Origin: Desulfobaculum sp044987625
Lineage (GTDB): Bacteria; Desulfobacterota; Desulfovibrionia; Desulfovibrionales; Desulfovibrionaceae
Assembly (NCBI RefSeq): GCF_044987625.1
Contig: NZ_JBJDSB010000005.1
Location: 195,639 to 259,638 of the forward strand
DNA length: 64,000 nucleotides
Direction of reading: 5' to 3'
This document shows, piece by piece, positions 17,761 through 25,657 of this stretch. Below the pieces are notes generated by a model. The model saw only the letters and a list, made by a program, of their open reading frames with translations, was not told the origin of the DNA and did no database searches. How positions within the stretch are numbered: the first letter of the stretch is position 1; each line of letters starts with the position of its first letter. The position numbers were made by a program, and so were the translations under genes.

Positions 17761-18474
17761 CTATTCCTTTTCTCCCGCACCGCTCGGGCCGGGCTGTTCG
17801 TCAGTGTCCGTGCCGGACGGATGTGCGGCCTGTTTCAGCCGGGCCAATTCCGCCTCGATGCTATCGTCTTTTTCCCAAACTGCAAACTCGTCCTCAAGGG
17901 ATACCTGAGCCTTGGGAATGGACAGCTCGGCTTCGGCTTCCAGCCTGTCAATGCGGCTCTCGAACTTGTCAAAGCGGACCATGGTGTCCTGCTTATTGGC
18001 GCGGTCCAGCGTATGCCCCGTGCGCTTGCGCTCCGTGGCGCGCTGGTGGCGCTGCACCAGCAGGCGCTGCTTTTCGCGCGCGGCGGTCAGCTTGTCCTCC
18101 AAGCGGGAAATATCCTCGCGCGACTGGGCAACCATGGTCTCAAGGTGCGCGGCCTCATCCTCCAGCGAATCAAGGCGGCCCTGCCACAGGTTCTTTTCCT
18201 TCAAGGCCTCGCGGGCGAGGTCGTCGCGTCCCTTTTCCACGGCCATGGTGGCGCGCTGGGTCCACTTCTCCACAACGGCGCGCACTTCATCAAGCTCGCG
18301 CTGCAGCGTTGTGCGGTCCGCCATGGTCTTGGCGCACGACGACTTCAGCTCCACCAGCGTCTCCTCCATCTCCTGCACCATCAGGCGGATGAGCTTTTCC
18401 GGGTCCTCGGCGCGGTCCAGAAGCGAATTGAGATTGGAACTGACGATATCTTTAAATCTGCTGAATACACCCAT
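17761..18474 (-). CDS. pspA: Phage shock protein A
   Basis: A 237-residue PspA/IM30-family protein, almost entirely helical coiled coil. The start MGVFSRFKDIVSSNLNSLLDRAEDPEKLIR is the family's amphipathic membrane-binding helix. In known systems PspA both inhibits PspF and forms scaffolds that seal damaged inner membrane. The ATG at 18474 follows GGAGGACACC; the longer frame to 18534 would run into the promoter and was rejected. The C-terminus extends past E. coli PspA with a Gly/Pro/Asp-rich tail. Confidence 0.92.
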   Translation of the reverse strand: MGVFSRFKDIVSSNLNSLLDRAEDPEKLIRLMVQEMEETLVELKSSCAKTMADRTTLQRELDEVRAVVEKWTQRATMAVEKGRDDLAREALKEKNLWQGRLDSLEDEAAHLETMVAQSREDISRLEDKLTAAREKQRLLVQRHQRATERKRTGHTLDRANKQDTMVRFDKFESRIDRLEAEAELSIPKAQVSLEDEFAVWEKDDSIEAELARLKQAAHPSGTDTDEQPGPSGAGEKE

Positions 18475-18515
18475 GGTGTCCTCCTGTTGTGGCTTACAGT
18501 CTTGTTGCCCACCAT

Positions 18516-18535
18516 AAAGCATTGGTCGTGCCAAT
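18516..18535 (-). promoter_or_regulatory. Sigma-54 promoter of pspABC
   Basis: On the minus strand TTGGCACG, four bases, then ATGCTTT fits the -24/-12 consensus (TGGCACG N4 TTGCW) with one mismatch and the exact GG-N10-GC spacing. The inferred start is near 18507, about 30 bases before pspA. A sigma-54 promoter here agrees with the divergent PspF-type activator. Confidence 0.82.
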
Positions 18536-18604
18536 CACCACACAATCCTGCAAACACCTGCAAAAACTCACTTTTCACCCTCTTGCATCCCCGCGCAATG
18601 TGCG

Positions 18605-18649
18605 GCACAATTGTGCAGATTTTATCTAATCGCACCATAATCTGCACAA
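18605..18649. promoter_or_regulatory. Dyad-symmetric sites between pspA and pspF, probable PspF binding region
   Basis: Two overlapping symmetries are seen. A perfect 12-bp palindrome GCACAATTGTGC is at 18605-18616. An 11-bp inverted repeat, TTGTGCAGATT at 18611-18621 and its complement at 18639-18649, has a 17-base spacer. They lie about 100-140 bases upstream of the inferred pspA start and just before the pspF start codon. That is where an activator site would both activate pspA and repress pspF, as known for E. coli. Assignment to PspF is inference. Confidence 0.55.
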
Positions 18650-18660
18650 AAGGACCACAT

Positions 18661-19677
18661 ATGGCGGCCACAGCGTCCCTTGAAATCATCGGGCAGTCCG
18701 ACAGCTTTCTCGCCTTCATGGAGCAGCTTTCCCGCGCCGCGGCCGTGGACCGTCCTGTGCTCGTCGTGGGTGAGCGCGGCACAGGCAAAGAACTCGCCGC
18801 GCGGCGGCTGCATTACCTCTCCCAGCGCTGGGAGGGGCCTTTTGCCACACTCAACTGCGCCGCCCTTGCGCCGTCGCTTTTGGAGTCCGAACTGTTCGGG
18901 CACGAGGCCGGAGCCTTTACCGGCGCCGCCGGACGGCGCATGGGACGCTTCGAGGCCGCAGACTCCGGCACCCTCTTCCTTGACGAAATCGGCAACATGC
19001 CCCTCACCGTGCAGGAAAAGATTCTCCGCGTCGTCGAGTACGGGCAATTCGACCGCGTCGGCGGTACCGCGCCCGTGTCCGTGGACGTGCGCATCATCGG
19101 CGCAACCAACGTGGACCTGCCCACGCACGCCGCAGACGGCAAGTTCAAGCACGACCTCCTCGACCGACTCAGCTTCGAGGTGCTCACCATCCCGCCCCTG
19201 CGCGCGCGAAAGGACGATATTCCCGTCCTTGCCCAGCACTTCGCCCGGCGTATGGCTATTGAACTGCACACCGCACAGCCCGCCTTCACCACCGAAGCCA
19301 TGGACGCCCTGCTCGCCCACCACTGGCCCGGAAACGTCCGCGAACTCAAAAACGCCGTGGAACGCGCCGTCTACCGCGCCGACAACGGCGTCATCCCCGG
19401 CATCACCCTCGACCCCTTCGCCTCGCCCTACAGGCCAAAGCCCCGCGCCGACGCCGCACCGCCACAAGCCCCAGTTCCCGACAACGTGCCAACACCCGGC
19501 CCCGCCACAACGCCAGACACCCTCCCCCTCAAAGAGGCCGTCCGGCACCTCGAACGCACACGCCTGCAAACAGCCCTCGCCCAATCCGCCCACAACCAAC
19601 GCCGCGCCGCCGCAGCCCTTGGCCTGACCTATAACCAGTTCCGAAACCTCTACAGGAAATATAAGGACGAAATGTGA
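18661..19677 (+). CDS. pspF: Sigma-54-dependent transcriptional activator PspF
   Basis: A 338-residue AAA+ enhancer-binding protein with no receiver or sensor domain, which is the PspF plan. Walker A is VVGERGTGKEL (near residue 37), the sigma-54 contact loop is GAFTGAAG (near residue 86), Walker B is GTLFLDEIGNM, and the arginine-finger region is DLLDRLSFEVLTIPPLRAR. A Pro/Ala-rich linker (about 248-285) leads to a Fis-type helix-turn-helix (QRRAAAALGLTYNQFRNLYRKY). It is divergent from pspABC and should activate it with sigma-54. The linker is longer than usual. Confidence 0.92.
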   Translation: MAATASLEIIGQSDSFLAFMEQLSRAAAVDRPVLVVGERGTGKELAARRLHYLSQRWEGPFATLNCAALAPSLLESELFGHEAGAFTGAAGRRMGRFEAADSGTLFLDEIGNMPLTVQEKILRVVEYGQFDRVGGTAPVSVDVRIIGATNVDLPTHAADGKFKHDLLDRLSFEVLTIPPLRARKDDIPVLAQHFARRMAIELHTAQPAFTTEAMDALLAHHWPGNVRELKNAVERAVYRADNGVIPGITLDPFASPYRPKPRADAAPPQAPVPDNVPTPGPATTPDTLPLKEAVRHLERTRLQTALAQSAHNQRRAAAALGLTYNQFRNLYRKYKDEM

Positions 19678-19696
19678 AGGGTGGGCCGAAGACAAA

Positions 19697-19837
19697 GCAT
19701 GCCTCCGGCGACTTTAGCGCTTTGCCCGTTCGGCCTGAAAGGACGAAGGGCTTAGGGATAAAGATAGCAGAGCTGGTTAAGGAAATAATTTCCTTAACAA
19801 TCCTTAGAATTTTCTGGGCGGAAGCCGCCCAGAAAAT
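19697..19837 (+). repeat. Hairpin repeat element, copy A
   Basis: The element starts with GCATGCCTCCGGCG and contains two perfect hairpins: GTTAAGGAAAT-A-ATTTCCTTAAC at 19776-19798 and ATTTTCTGGGCGG-AAG-CCGCCCAGAAAAT at 19809-19837, joined by AATCCTTAG. The same order of parts recurs, inverted, in copy B and, diverged, in the array at 61.5-62.3 kb. The second hairpin may also terminate pspF. Confidence 0.65.
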
Positions 19838-20045
19838 AAGAGTTGATGGTGGAACAAAGACAGTGCCGATCTTCTTTGACGTACAGGTTTGACGATGCAC
19901 GAATTCAGCGTCCTCGTTTCACCGTGTCAGCCGTCAAGGCCCCCCAACCCTCTCATATGCCAACATCCAATCTCTGCGTAGCCCCCAATTTACGCCAAAC
20001 GACCTCTCACCCCATCCCCCCACAGCGCCCAAACACTACCCCCCT

Positions 20046-20118
20046 CTTTTCAGGGCGGCTTCCGCCCTGAAAAGCCTGAGGATTCTCAAGGAAATCATTT
20101 CCTTGAGCCGCCGGAGGC
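20046..20118 (-). repeat. Hairpin repeat element, copy B (inverted)
   Basis: Read on the minus strand: GCCTCCGGCGG, a hairpin CTCAAGGAAAT/ATTTCCTTGAG (20085-20107), the joint AATCCTC, then a hairpin CTTTTCAGGGCGG-AAG-CCGCCCTGAAAAG (20046-20074). It matches copy A part for part, but with compensating changes inside the stems, so structure rather than sequence is kept. Confidence 0.7.
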
Positions 20119-20141
20119 CCCAAAACGACAAACAAAAAACG

Positions 20142-20172
20142 CAAAAAGCCCCCGCCATAACGACGGGGGCTT
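20142..20172 (-). terminator. Terminator of putA
   Basis: On the minus strand a stem AAGCCCCCG with its complement is followed by TTTTT, then GCG and a second T-run. It lies 60 bases after the putA stop. Confidence 0.85.
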
Positions 20173-20231
20173 GCTGTCCTGTACCACCACAACCACGCGG
20201 CGCATGGGGACGCGGTTGGCTGCGCGATGCG

Positions 20232-23200
20232 CTAAATCCAATCGTCGTCGTCTTCGATGGGCGCGAAGCCTCGGCGCATGGTGTTTTCTGTGACGGTGTA
20301 GGGGTCCATGAACTGCACGAGGTAGTCGGGGCCACCGGCTTTGGAGCCGATGCCGGACATGTTGAAACCGCCGAAGGGCTGGCGCTCGACGAGGGAGCCG
20401 GTGCAGTTGCGGTTGAGATAGAGGTTCCCGACGGCGAATTCGCGCCGAGCTTTTTCGAGATGCTCGGGGCTGCGGCTAAAGAGTGCGCCAGTGAGGGCGA
20501 ACTTGGTGGAGTTGGCCCACTCGATGGCTTGGTCGAAGTCCTTGGCCTTCATGACGGCGAGCACAGGGCCGAAGACCTCTTCCTGCGCAATGCGATGTTC
20601 TGGTGTGATGCCGTCCACGATAGTGAGGGGCACGTAGCAGCCCTCGTCCACGCTGGTGCCGGATTCGCCTTTTTCGGAGGGCATGCGGGAGAGCAAAACG
20701 TTGCCTTCCTGCCGCGCGAGTTCGATGTACTCCAGAATGGACTGCTGGGCGGCCTTGTCCACGACGGGCCCCATACTGCACGCGGGGTCTTCGGCGGAAC
20801 CGAGCTTGAGGGAGCGCGCGGCCTCGACGAGACGCTGCACGAAACGGTCGTAGATGGGTTCCAACACGATGACGCGGGAACAAGCCGAGCACTTCTGCCC
20901 CTGAAAGCCAAAGGCGGAGTAGATGACGTGGGAGACGGCCTCGTCCAGTTCGGCGTCGTCGTCGATGATGCAGGCATTCTTGCCGCCCATCTCGGCGATG
21001 ACCTTCTTGCACTGAATCTGGCCGGGGGCGGGCTTGGCGGCGTGCTGCATGATATGCAGACCAACCTCCATGGAACCGGTAAAGGCAATCATGCCGATGT
21101 CGGGATGCCCGACGAGATGGTCGCCCATGACGGAACTGCGGCCCGGCACGTAGTTGAAAACACCGGCGGGGATGCCTGCTTCCTTGTAAATGTCCACAAG
21201 GCCGTGCCCGATGACGGACGACAGGCCCGAGGGCTTGTAGAGCACGCAGTTGCCGGTGACGATGGCGGCGGAGGTCATGCCGACGGAAATGGCGAGGGGG
21301 AAGTTCCACGGCGCGATGACGGCGGCAATGCCCTTGGGCCGGTACTGATAATGGTTCACCTCGCCGGGGGCGCGTCCTACGCGGCGGGGCTGGCCAAGGC
21401 GCAGCATCTCGCGGGCGTAGTATTCGAGGAAATCGATGGCCTCGGTGACGTCGCCGTAGGCTTGATCCCACTGTTTGCCCACCTCAAGGACCTGGAGTGC
21501 GGAGAGGTCGAAAATGCGCTGGCGGGCGATTTGCGCGGCCTTGAAAAGATACTCCGCGCGCTCCTCGGGGGCCTTGGCGCGCCATGCGGGCAGGGCGTCC
21601 TTGGCGGCGGCGATGGCGCGGTCCACTTCGGCTGTCCCAGCCTGACAGACGTGACCGATGATTTCCGAGGTCTTGGCGGGGTTGTAGGAGTCGAGGGTTT
21701 CGCTTGTCTCGACGTCCTCGCCGCCAATGTAGAGCGGATAGGTCTGCCCGAGGTTCTCGCGGATGCGGGCCGTAGCGGCGGGGAACGCCTCGCGCGAGCC
21801 GGGGATGGTGAAATCGACGTTGGCTTCGTTGGCGAAGCGGTCGCCGTCGTCACAGGCGGGTCGCGCGGCGCAGGTTTCACGCTCGCGCTTGGCCGTGACT
21901 TCGGGGTCTTCCAGCAGCCGCTCCATCTGCGCGCCATTGGCAAAGCTCTGGCGCAGGAAGGAGTCGTTGGAGGTATTTTCCAGCAGACGGCGGACAAGAT
22001 AGGCCATGCCGGGGATAAGTTCGCCGTAGGGGCAATAGAGGCGCACACGCCCGGCCACGGCAAGCAGGCCCTTTCGCACGGGTTCGGCCATGCCGTAGAG
22101 CACCTGAAATTCGTACCTGTCGTCGGCTACGCCGAGTTCCTTGGCGGTTTCCATAACGGCGGCGATGGTGCGCACGTTGTGCGAGGCACAGGCAAGGCGG
22201 CAGATGTCGCTGTTTTCAAGCACGGTGCGGGCGTTGCGCTCGTAGGCGGCGTCGGAGTCGGCCTTGATGGTGTAGACCGGCACCTCCCAGCCCTGCTGCT
22301 TGGCGCGGACGGTCTCGTAGTCCCAGTACGCGCCCTTGACCAGCCGCAGCGTGATGGGCAGCTTTTCGGTGCGCGCCCAGGCGACCATACCCGTCACATC
22401 GTCGTCGGTGCACTTGAGGTAGGTCTGCAGTACGAGGGCGAGGTGCGGATAATCGCGGAATTCCTCGCTGCTGCGCAGGCGTTTGTACACCTCGATGGTG
22501 ATGTCCTTGTAGTCGAGGGATTCCATGTCGATGCACATGGCCCCGCCCATCTCTACCACGCGGCGGTAGACGGGGATAAGACGGCGCAGAATGCCGTTGA
22601 CCGTACCCTCAAAATCGCGCGGCTTGGACTGGGAATAAAATGCGGTGAGTTTCACGGAGAGGTTGATGATAGGCTCGCCGCCCCAGTCCAGATCGCCGGA
22701 CGCGTCACCAAGGGGGGTGAACTTCTTGCGCACCTCGGCAAGGCTCTCCAGCAGGTCCAGATGCTCCTGCATGCGGGCTTCGGATTCGGCCTCGCTGACG
22801 GTGGCTTCACCAAGGATGTCGATGGTGAAGGCGAAGCCGTCCTTGCGCAGTTTGTGCAGGTTTTTGACGGCTTCTTTGGCGTCCTGCCCGATGATGAACT
22901 GCCGCCCCATTCTCTCAATGTTCTTGGAGATGGCCTTGGCCATGAAGTTGCCGCCCAGCTTGCCCACGACGCCGGCGCCCTTGAGCCCCAGCTTCATGAC
23001 CGGAGGCATGTCGCCGGACTCGGTGGCGAAGTACTCATGGATGTGCCGGTTCAGCGACTCGCTGGTGTGCAGGCAGGGCAATACGTCTACGAACCGGAAC
23101 AGACTGACCTTGAAGTCCTCGTCCTTCATGCTCCAGTCCATGACCTTGCCGGTCCACCATCCCTTATTGAAGATGGACGGCGCCTCGCCGCTGATGGCCT

Positions 23201-23255
23201 CGAAGAACTCCTTGCCTCGTTCGATGATTTTCCGTTCCAGTTCAGGCGTACTCAT
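20232..23255 (-). CDS. putA: Bifunctional proline dehydrogenase / L-glutamate gamma-semialdehyde dehydrogenase
   Basis: A 1007-residue fusion that oxidises proline to glutamate. The N-terminal half is the FAD-dependent proline dehydrogenase barrel (LRLVKGAYWDYE; YCPYGELIPGMAYLVRRLLEN). The second half is an NAD-dependent aldehyde dehydrogenase (APWNFPLAISVG, FTGSMEVG, EMGGKNACII, and the catalytic Cys in GFQGQKCSACSR). E. coli PutA has an extra ribbon-helix-helix domain at the N-terminus and is about 1320 residues; that domain is absent here, so the protein cannot repress itself. The adjacent Lrp-family gene is the likely regulator. A ribosome site AAGGAG precedes the ATG at 23255. Confidence 0.94.
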   Translation of the reverse strand: MSTPELERKIIERGKEFFEAISGEAPSIFNKGWWTGKVMDWSMKDEDFKVSLFRFVDVLPCLHTSESLNRHIHEYFATESGDMPPVMKLGLKGAGVVGKLGGNFMAKAISKNIERMGRQFIIGQDAKEAVKNLHKLRKDGFAFTIDILGEATVSEAESEARMQEHLDLLESLAEVRKKFTPLGDASGDLDWGGEPIINLSVKLTAFYSQSKPRDFEGTVNGILRRLIPVYRRVVEMGGAMCIDMESLDYKDITIEVYKRLRSSEEFRDYPHLALVLQTYLKCTDDDVTGMVAWARTEKLPITLRLVKGAYWDYETVRAKQQGWEVPVYTIKADSDAAYERNARTVLENSDICRLACASHNVRTIAAVMETAKELGVADDRYEFQVLYGMAEPVRKGLLAVAGRVRLYCPYGELIPGMAYLVRRLLENTSNDSFLRQSFANGAQMERLLEDPEVTAKRERETCAARPACDDGDRFANEANVDFTIPGSREAFPAATARIRENLGQTYPLYIGGEDVETSETLDSYNPAKTSEIIGHVCQAGTAEVDRAIAAAKDALPAWRAKAPEERAEYLFKAAQIARQRIFDLSALQVLEVGKQWDQAYGDVTEAIDFLEYYAREMLRLGQPRRVGRAPGEVNHYQYRPKGIAAVIAPWNFPLAISVGMTSAAIVTGNCVLYKPSGLSSVIGHGLVDIYKEAGIPAGVFNYVPGRSSVMGDHLVGHPDIGMIAFTGSMEVGLHIMQHAAKPAPGQIQCKKVIAEMGGKNACIIDDDAELDEAVSHVIYSAFGFQGQKCSACSRVIVLEPIYDRFVQRLVEAARSLKLGSAEDPACSMGPVVDKAAQQSILEYIELARQEGNVLLSRMPSEKGESGTSVDEGCYVPLTIVDGITPEHRIAQEEVFGPVLAVMKAKDFDQAIEWANSTKFALTGALFSRSPEHLEKARREFAVGNLYLNRNCTGSLVERQPFGGFNMSGIGSKAGGPDYLVQFMDPYTVTENTMRRGFAPIEDDDDWI

Positions 23256-23291
23256 CCGTGGCGCTCCTTGAGAGAAAGGTTGTGCGAGCTC

Positions 23292-23771
23292 CTATATGTC
23301 TTCGGGGGAACCGCCAAGGGGCAGTTCCAGAGTCTCCTTGACTGTGGTCAGTACGATGGTGGAGCGCGTATCGCGCACGGTGTCCACCTGGCCGATGCGG
23401 CGCAGCAACTGCCCAAGGGCGGCGGTATCCGCGACGCGCACCTTCAAGAGATAGCAATCGTGCCCGGCGGTATGGTGCACCTCCAGCACTTCAGGAATCT
23501 TTGCCAGCTCCTCACCCGCGCGGGTGGAGCCGACGCCCTCCTCGGAGCGGACAAAGGTGAACGCGGTAAGCCCCTGCCCGATGGCCTTGGGGTCCACGCG
23601 GGCCTCATAGCCCTGCACCACGCCGCTGGTCTCCAGCTTGCGGATGCGCTCCAGCACGGCGGAGGGTGCCATACCGATTTGCCGCGCTATTTCTGCGTTG
23701 CGAACGCGGGCGTTCTGTTGCAACGCGTTGATTATCTTAATGTCTACATCGTCGAGTTTCTTTTTTGCCAT
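23292..23771 (-). CDS. Lrp/AsnC-family transcriptional regulator, probable regulator of putA
   Basis: A 159-residue protein with the Lrp plan: an N-terminal winged helix-turn-helix (DVDIKIINALQQNARVRNAEIARQIGMAPSAVLERIRKLE) and a RAM ligand-binding domain (KIPEVLEVHHTAGHDCYLLKVRV). The ATG at 23771 starts the family's conserved region; the 25-residue upstream extension was rejected. It ends 36 bases before putA starts on the same strand. By analogy with PutR-type regulators, proline would be the effector and putA the target; this is inferred from position. Confidence 0.88.
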   Translation of the reverse strand: MAKKKLDDVDIKIINALQQNARVRNAEIARQIGMAPSAVLERIRKLETSGVVQGYEARVDPKAIGQGLTAFTFVRSEEGVGSTRAGEELAKIPEVLEVHHTAGHDCYLLKVRVADTAALGQLLRRIGQVDTVRDTRSTIVLTTVKETLELPLGGSPEDI

Positions 23772-23788
23772 GATGTGCAGAATGAAAT

Positions 23789-23823
23789 TCGATTCACAGC
23801 TATGTGTCAAGAATAAAATTCTT
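23789..23823 (-). promoter_or_regulatory. Candidate promoter and operator of the lrp-putA pair
   Basis: On the minus strand TTGACA lies about 35 bases upstream of the start codon. It is overlapped at its upstream side by a perfect dyad AAGAAT-AAA-ATTCTT (23809-23823). Lrp-type regulators bind A/T-rich dyads of about this size. The -10 box is poor, so the promoter call is weak. Confidence 0.35.
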
Positions 23824-24103
23824 TGTGAAAAGCAGAACCCAAACAAAACGTCAGTATATGGACACCAAAACGGTCATTTATTCATGGGCCGCTCACATAC
23901 ATAGCGCGCCACACCATCTACCAAAAGCGCCGCGTGCGGACCATAAAGACGCAAGGCACTGCTCTGCTGCGAGAAGTTCCTTCACCCATCGCGCACAGTC
24001 CGACCCTCAAAACACACACCACCTGCAAAAGCCTGGCACTACACAAAAAAGCGGCGCCTCCCCGAAGGAAGACGCCGCATTGGCAACTGCATAAGGCCCG
24101 TGG
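23824..24103. other. Intergenic region between lrp and the unknown secreted protein gene
   Basis: About 280 bases with no credible gene. Apart from the terminator at 24045-24078 nothing recognisable is seen. Confidence 0.6.
24045..24078 (-). terminator. Terminator of the unknown secreted protein gene
   Basis: On the minus strand GCGGCGTCTTCC-TTCG-GGGAGGCGCCGC forms a 12-pair stem (two G-T pairs) with a UUCG tetraloop, followed by six T residues. A textbook terminator, 26 bases after the stop. Confidence 0.9.
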
Positions 24104-25312
24104 TTAGGACACGGAACCGGGCTCGATGATGGAGCGAATGTATTGCTTCATGAGCACGCTGATGCGCTCCTCGCGCGAAAGCTCGGCGGCGAAGCGGTCG
24201 TTCTTGAACAGCCGGGCAAAAATGTCGCGCTCCATAAGGGGGTGGTCCTGCCAGCGGCGGGCAAGGCGCTGGGCATAGCCGGACACGAGGGCTTGCAGCT
24301 CCTCATTGGTCATGGCCATGTACTCCCGCACCTTGGCGGCAATGGTCGTGGGCGCGGGCAGTGCGTCGGACTCGATAATTTCGCGGAAGGCGTCGGAGAA
24401 ACGGTGACAGCCCGCAATGATGTGCTTGGCGCGCACCACGTTCATCCCGGCCCAGCCCGCGCGCAGCCATTTGAAGACCATGCTGGAGGTGCCGGTGCCC
24501 GGCTCGGGATTCTCCACGTACACGGAGACGGCGGCGGAGTCGTACATATAGGTATCCATCCAGCCGATGCCGCCCTTGGTCAGGCCTTCCTCACCGGAGT
24601 AGACATAGTCCCACGTGGCGTCGTCGAGGATGCCGCCCTTTTTGCCCACGGAGGACGGACCGTCCTGCAGGGATACGGAAATAAGGGCCGCACGGCCGTC
24701 AATACTGGTCACGATAAGCAGGCGCGACAGGTCATAGCTGTAATACGCGCCGCTGAACGAATCCGGGGTGATTTGCTCAAACTCGCGCCCACGCAGCACC
24801 ACGGGGGATTCCGTTTCGTCCACGGCCTCCCACAGCTTGGGGCGGTGGCGGAGCATGTCGCTGTCCGGATACCAGCTACTGACGCGCACCACAGAGGGCA
24901 GGACGACATAGGGCGGAATGTCCGGATTGTAGCCGTATTGCAAAATACGGGACAGGGGCGCGTCTATGGAACTGCGGACACAAACGCCCTGCGCGCCGTC
25001 GCGCTCGGGCAGTTCGGTTTCGTCGAAGCTTTTTTCCGTGCCGACAAAATCCAGAAGCGCCGCGGCATCCTGCTGCCGGAAGGTGGCGCTGGGATTCTTG
25101 GTCATGGCGATAAGGCGCTCCACCGTGGACACGATGGACGCAGGAACCGCTTGGCCCTTGGTCTTCATCTTAGGAGCAATCATGGACGAATTGTCGCCCG
25201 CCTGCGCACGGGAGTGCAGGCCGCTGAGCGTCAGACACGCCAGCATAACGACACTGACAACAAAAAGGCGCACAAGGGCCGCGCCCCGGTGCGAGAGGAT
25301 ACGTATGTTCAT
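24104..25312 (-). CDS. Secreted protein of unknown function
   Basis: A 402-residue protein not recognised as a named family. The ATG at 25312 follows AGAGAAGA and gives a signal peptide (hydrophobic about 15-33, cleavage near SRAQA). The mature part has no clear repeats or catalytic motif; two Cys are visible (in GVCVRSS and AGCHRFS). The upstream frame to 25741 was rejected because it crosses the divergent promoter region. It is divergent from a multi-PAS diguanylate cyclase gene, so the two may share control. Confidence 0.65.
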   Translation of the reverse strand: MNIRILSHRGAALVRLFVVSVVMLACLTLSGLHSRAQAGDNSSMIAPKMKTKGQAVPASIVSTVERLIAMTKNPSATFRQQDAAALLDFVGTEKSFDETELPERDGAQGVCVRSSIDAPLSRILQYGYNPDIPPYVVLPSVVRVSSWYPDSDMLRHRPKLWEAVDETESPVVLRGREFEQITPDSFSGAYYSYDLSRLLIVTSIDGRAALISVSLQDGPSSVGKKGGILDDATWDYVYSGEEGLTKGGIGWMDTYMYDSAAVSVYVENPEPGTGTSSMVFKWLRAGWAGMNVVRAKHIIAGCHRFSDAFREIIESDALPAPTTIAAKVREYMAMTNEELQALVSGYAQRLARRWQDHPLMERDIFARLFKNDRFAAELSREERISVLMKQYIRSIIEPGSVS

Positions 25313-25657
25313 TCTTCTCTTAACTCGATACGCCGTGTGGCGTGTGGGTTTTGCGTCCGCGCACAGTCCGCGCGAACTGATCTCCGACATTACCTTCTCG
25401 CCTCTGTAAAGGCAAGCAGAGCGCATCTTCCCGCCCATTTTCGACTTTCCTTCCTGTGGATGTGGAATCACCAATGATGCCGCGCGCAGCACCGGCGCTA
25501 CAGGCTCCCCCCTTTTCTGCGCATCGCCTTGCCATACCCCGCGTTCTCTGCGATTCTTGCAATGATCGGAGAACCTCTTCTCCGCCAGCGGTGTCCATAC
25601 GCCCCGCACCGCGGCACAGCCCACACCAACACACAAACACTTCGGGTATTCCTCCAT
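25313..25657. other. Divergent promoter region of the secreted protein and GGDEF genes
   Basis: About 345 bases holding the start signals of two divergent genes. Both frames are open across parts of it because of GC content. No clear promoter consensus or operator was found. Confidence 0.5.

Larger units (their letters stand above)
19678..20231. other. Intergenic region with two hairpin repeat elements
   Basis: About 550 bases between pspF and the end of putA. It contains no credible gene. It holds two elements of a hairpin repeat family (19697-19837 and 20046-20118) and the putA terminator. The rest is A/C-rich without visible signals. Confidence 0.7.

Noticed and set aside
18604..18617. 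CGGCACAATTGTGCA before pspF as a sigma-54 promoter
   Set aside because: The GG to GC spacing is nine, not ten; the sequence is better explained as a 12-bp palindrome.
20103..23816. Very long plus-strand ORF (over 1200 codons) opposite putA
   Set aside because: It is the antisense shadow of putA and the lrp gene in GC-rich DNA. The translation is rich in Gly, His, Val and Asp with no domain, while the minus strand encodes clear enzymes.
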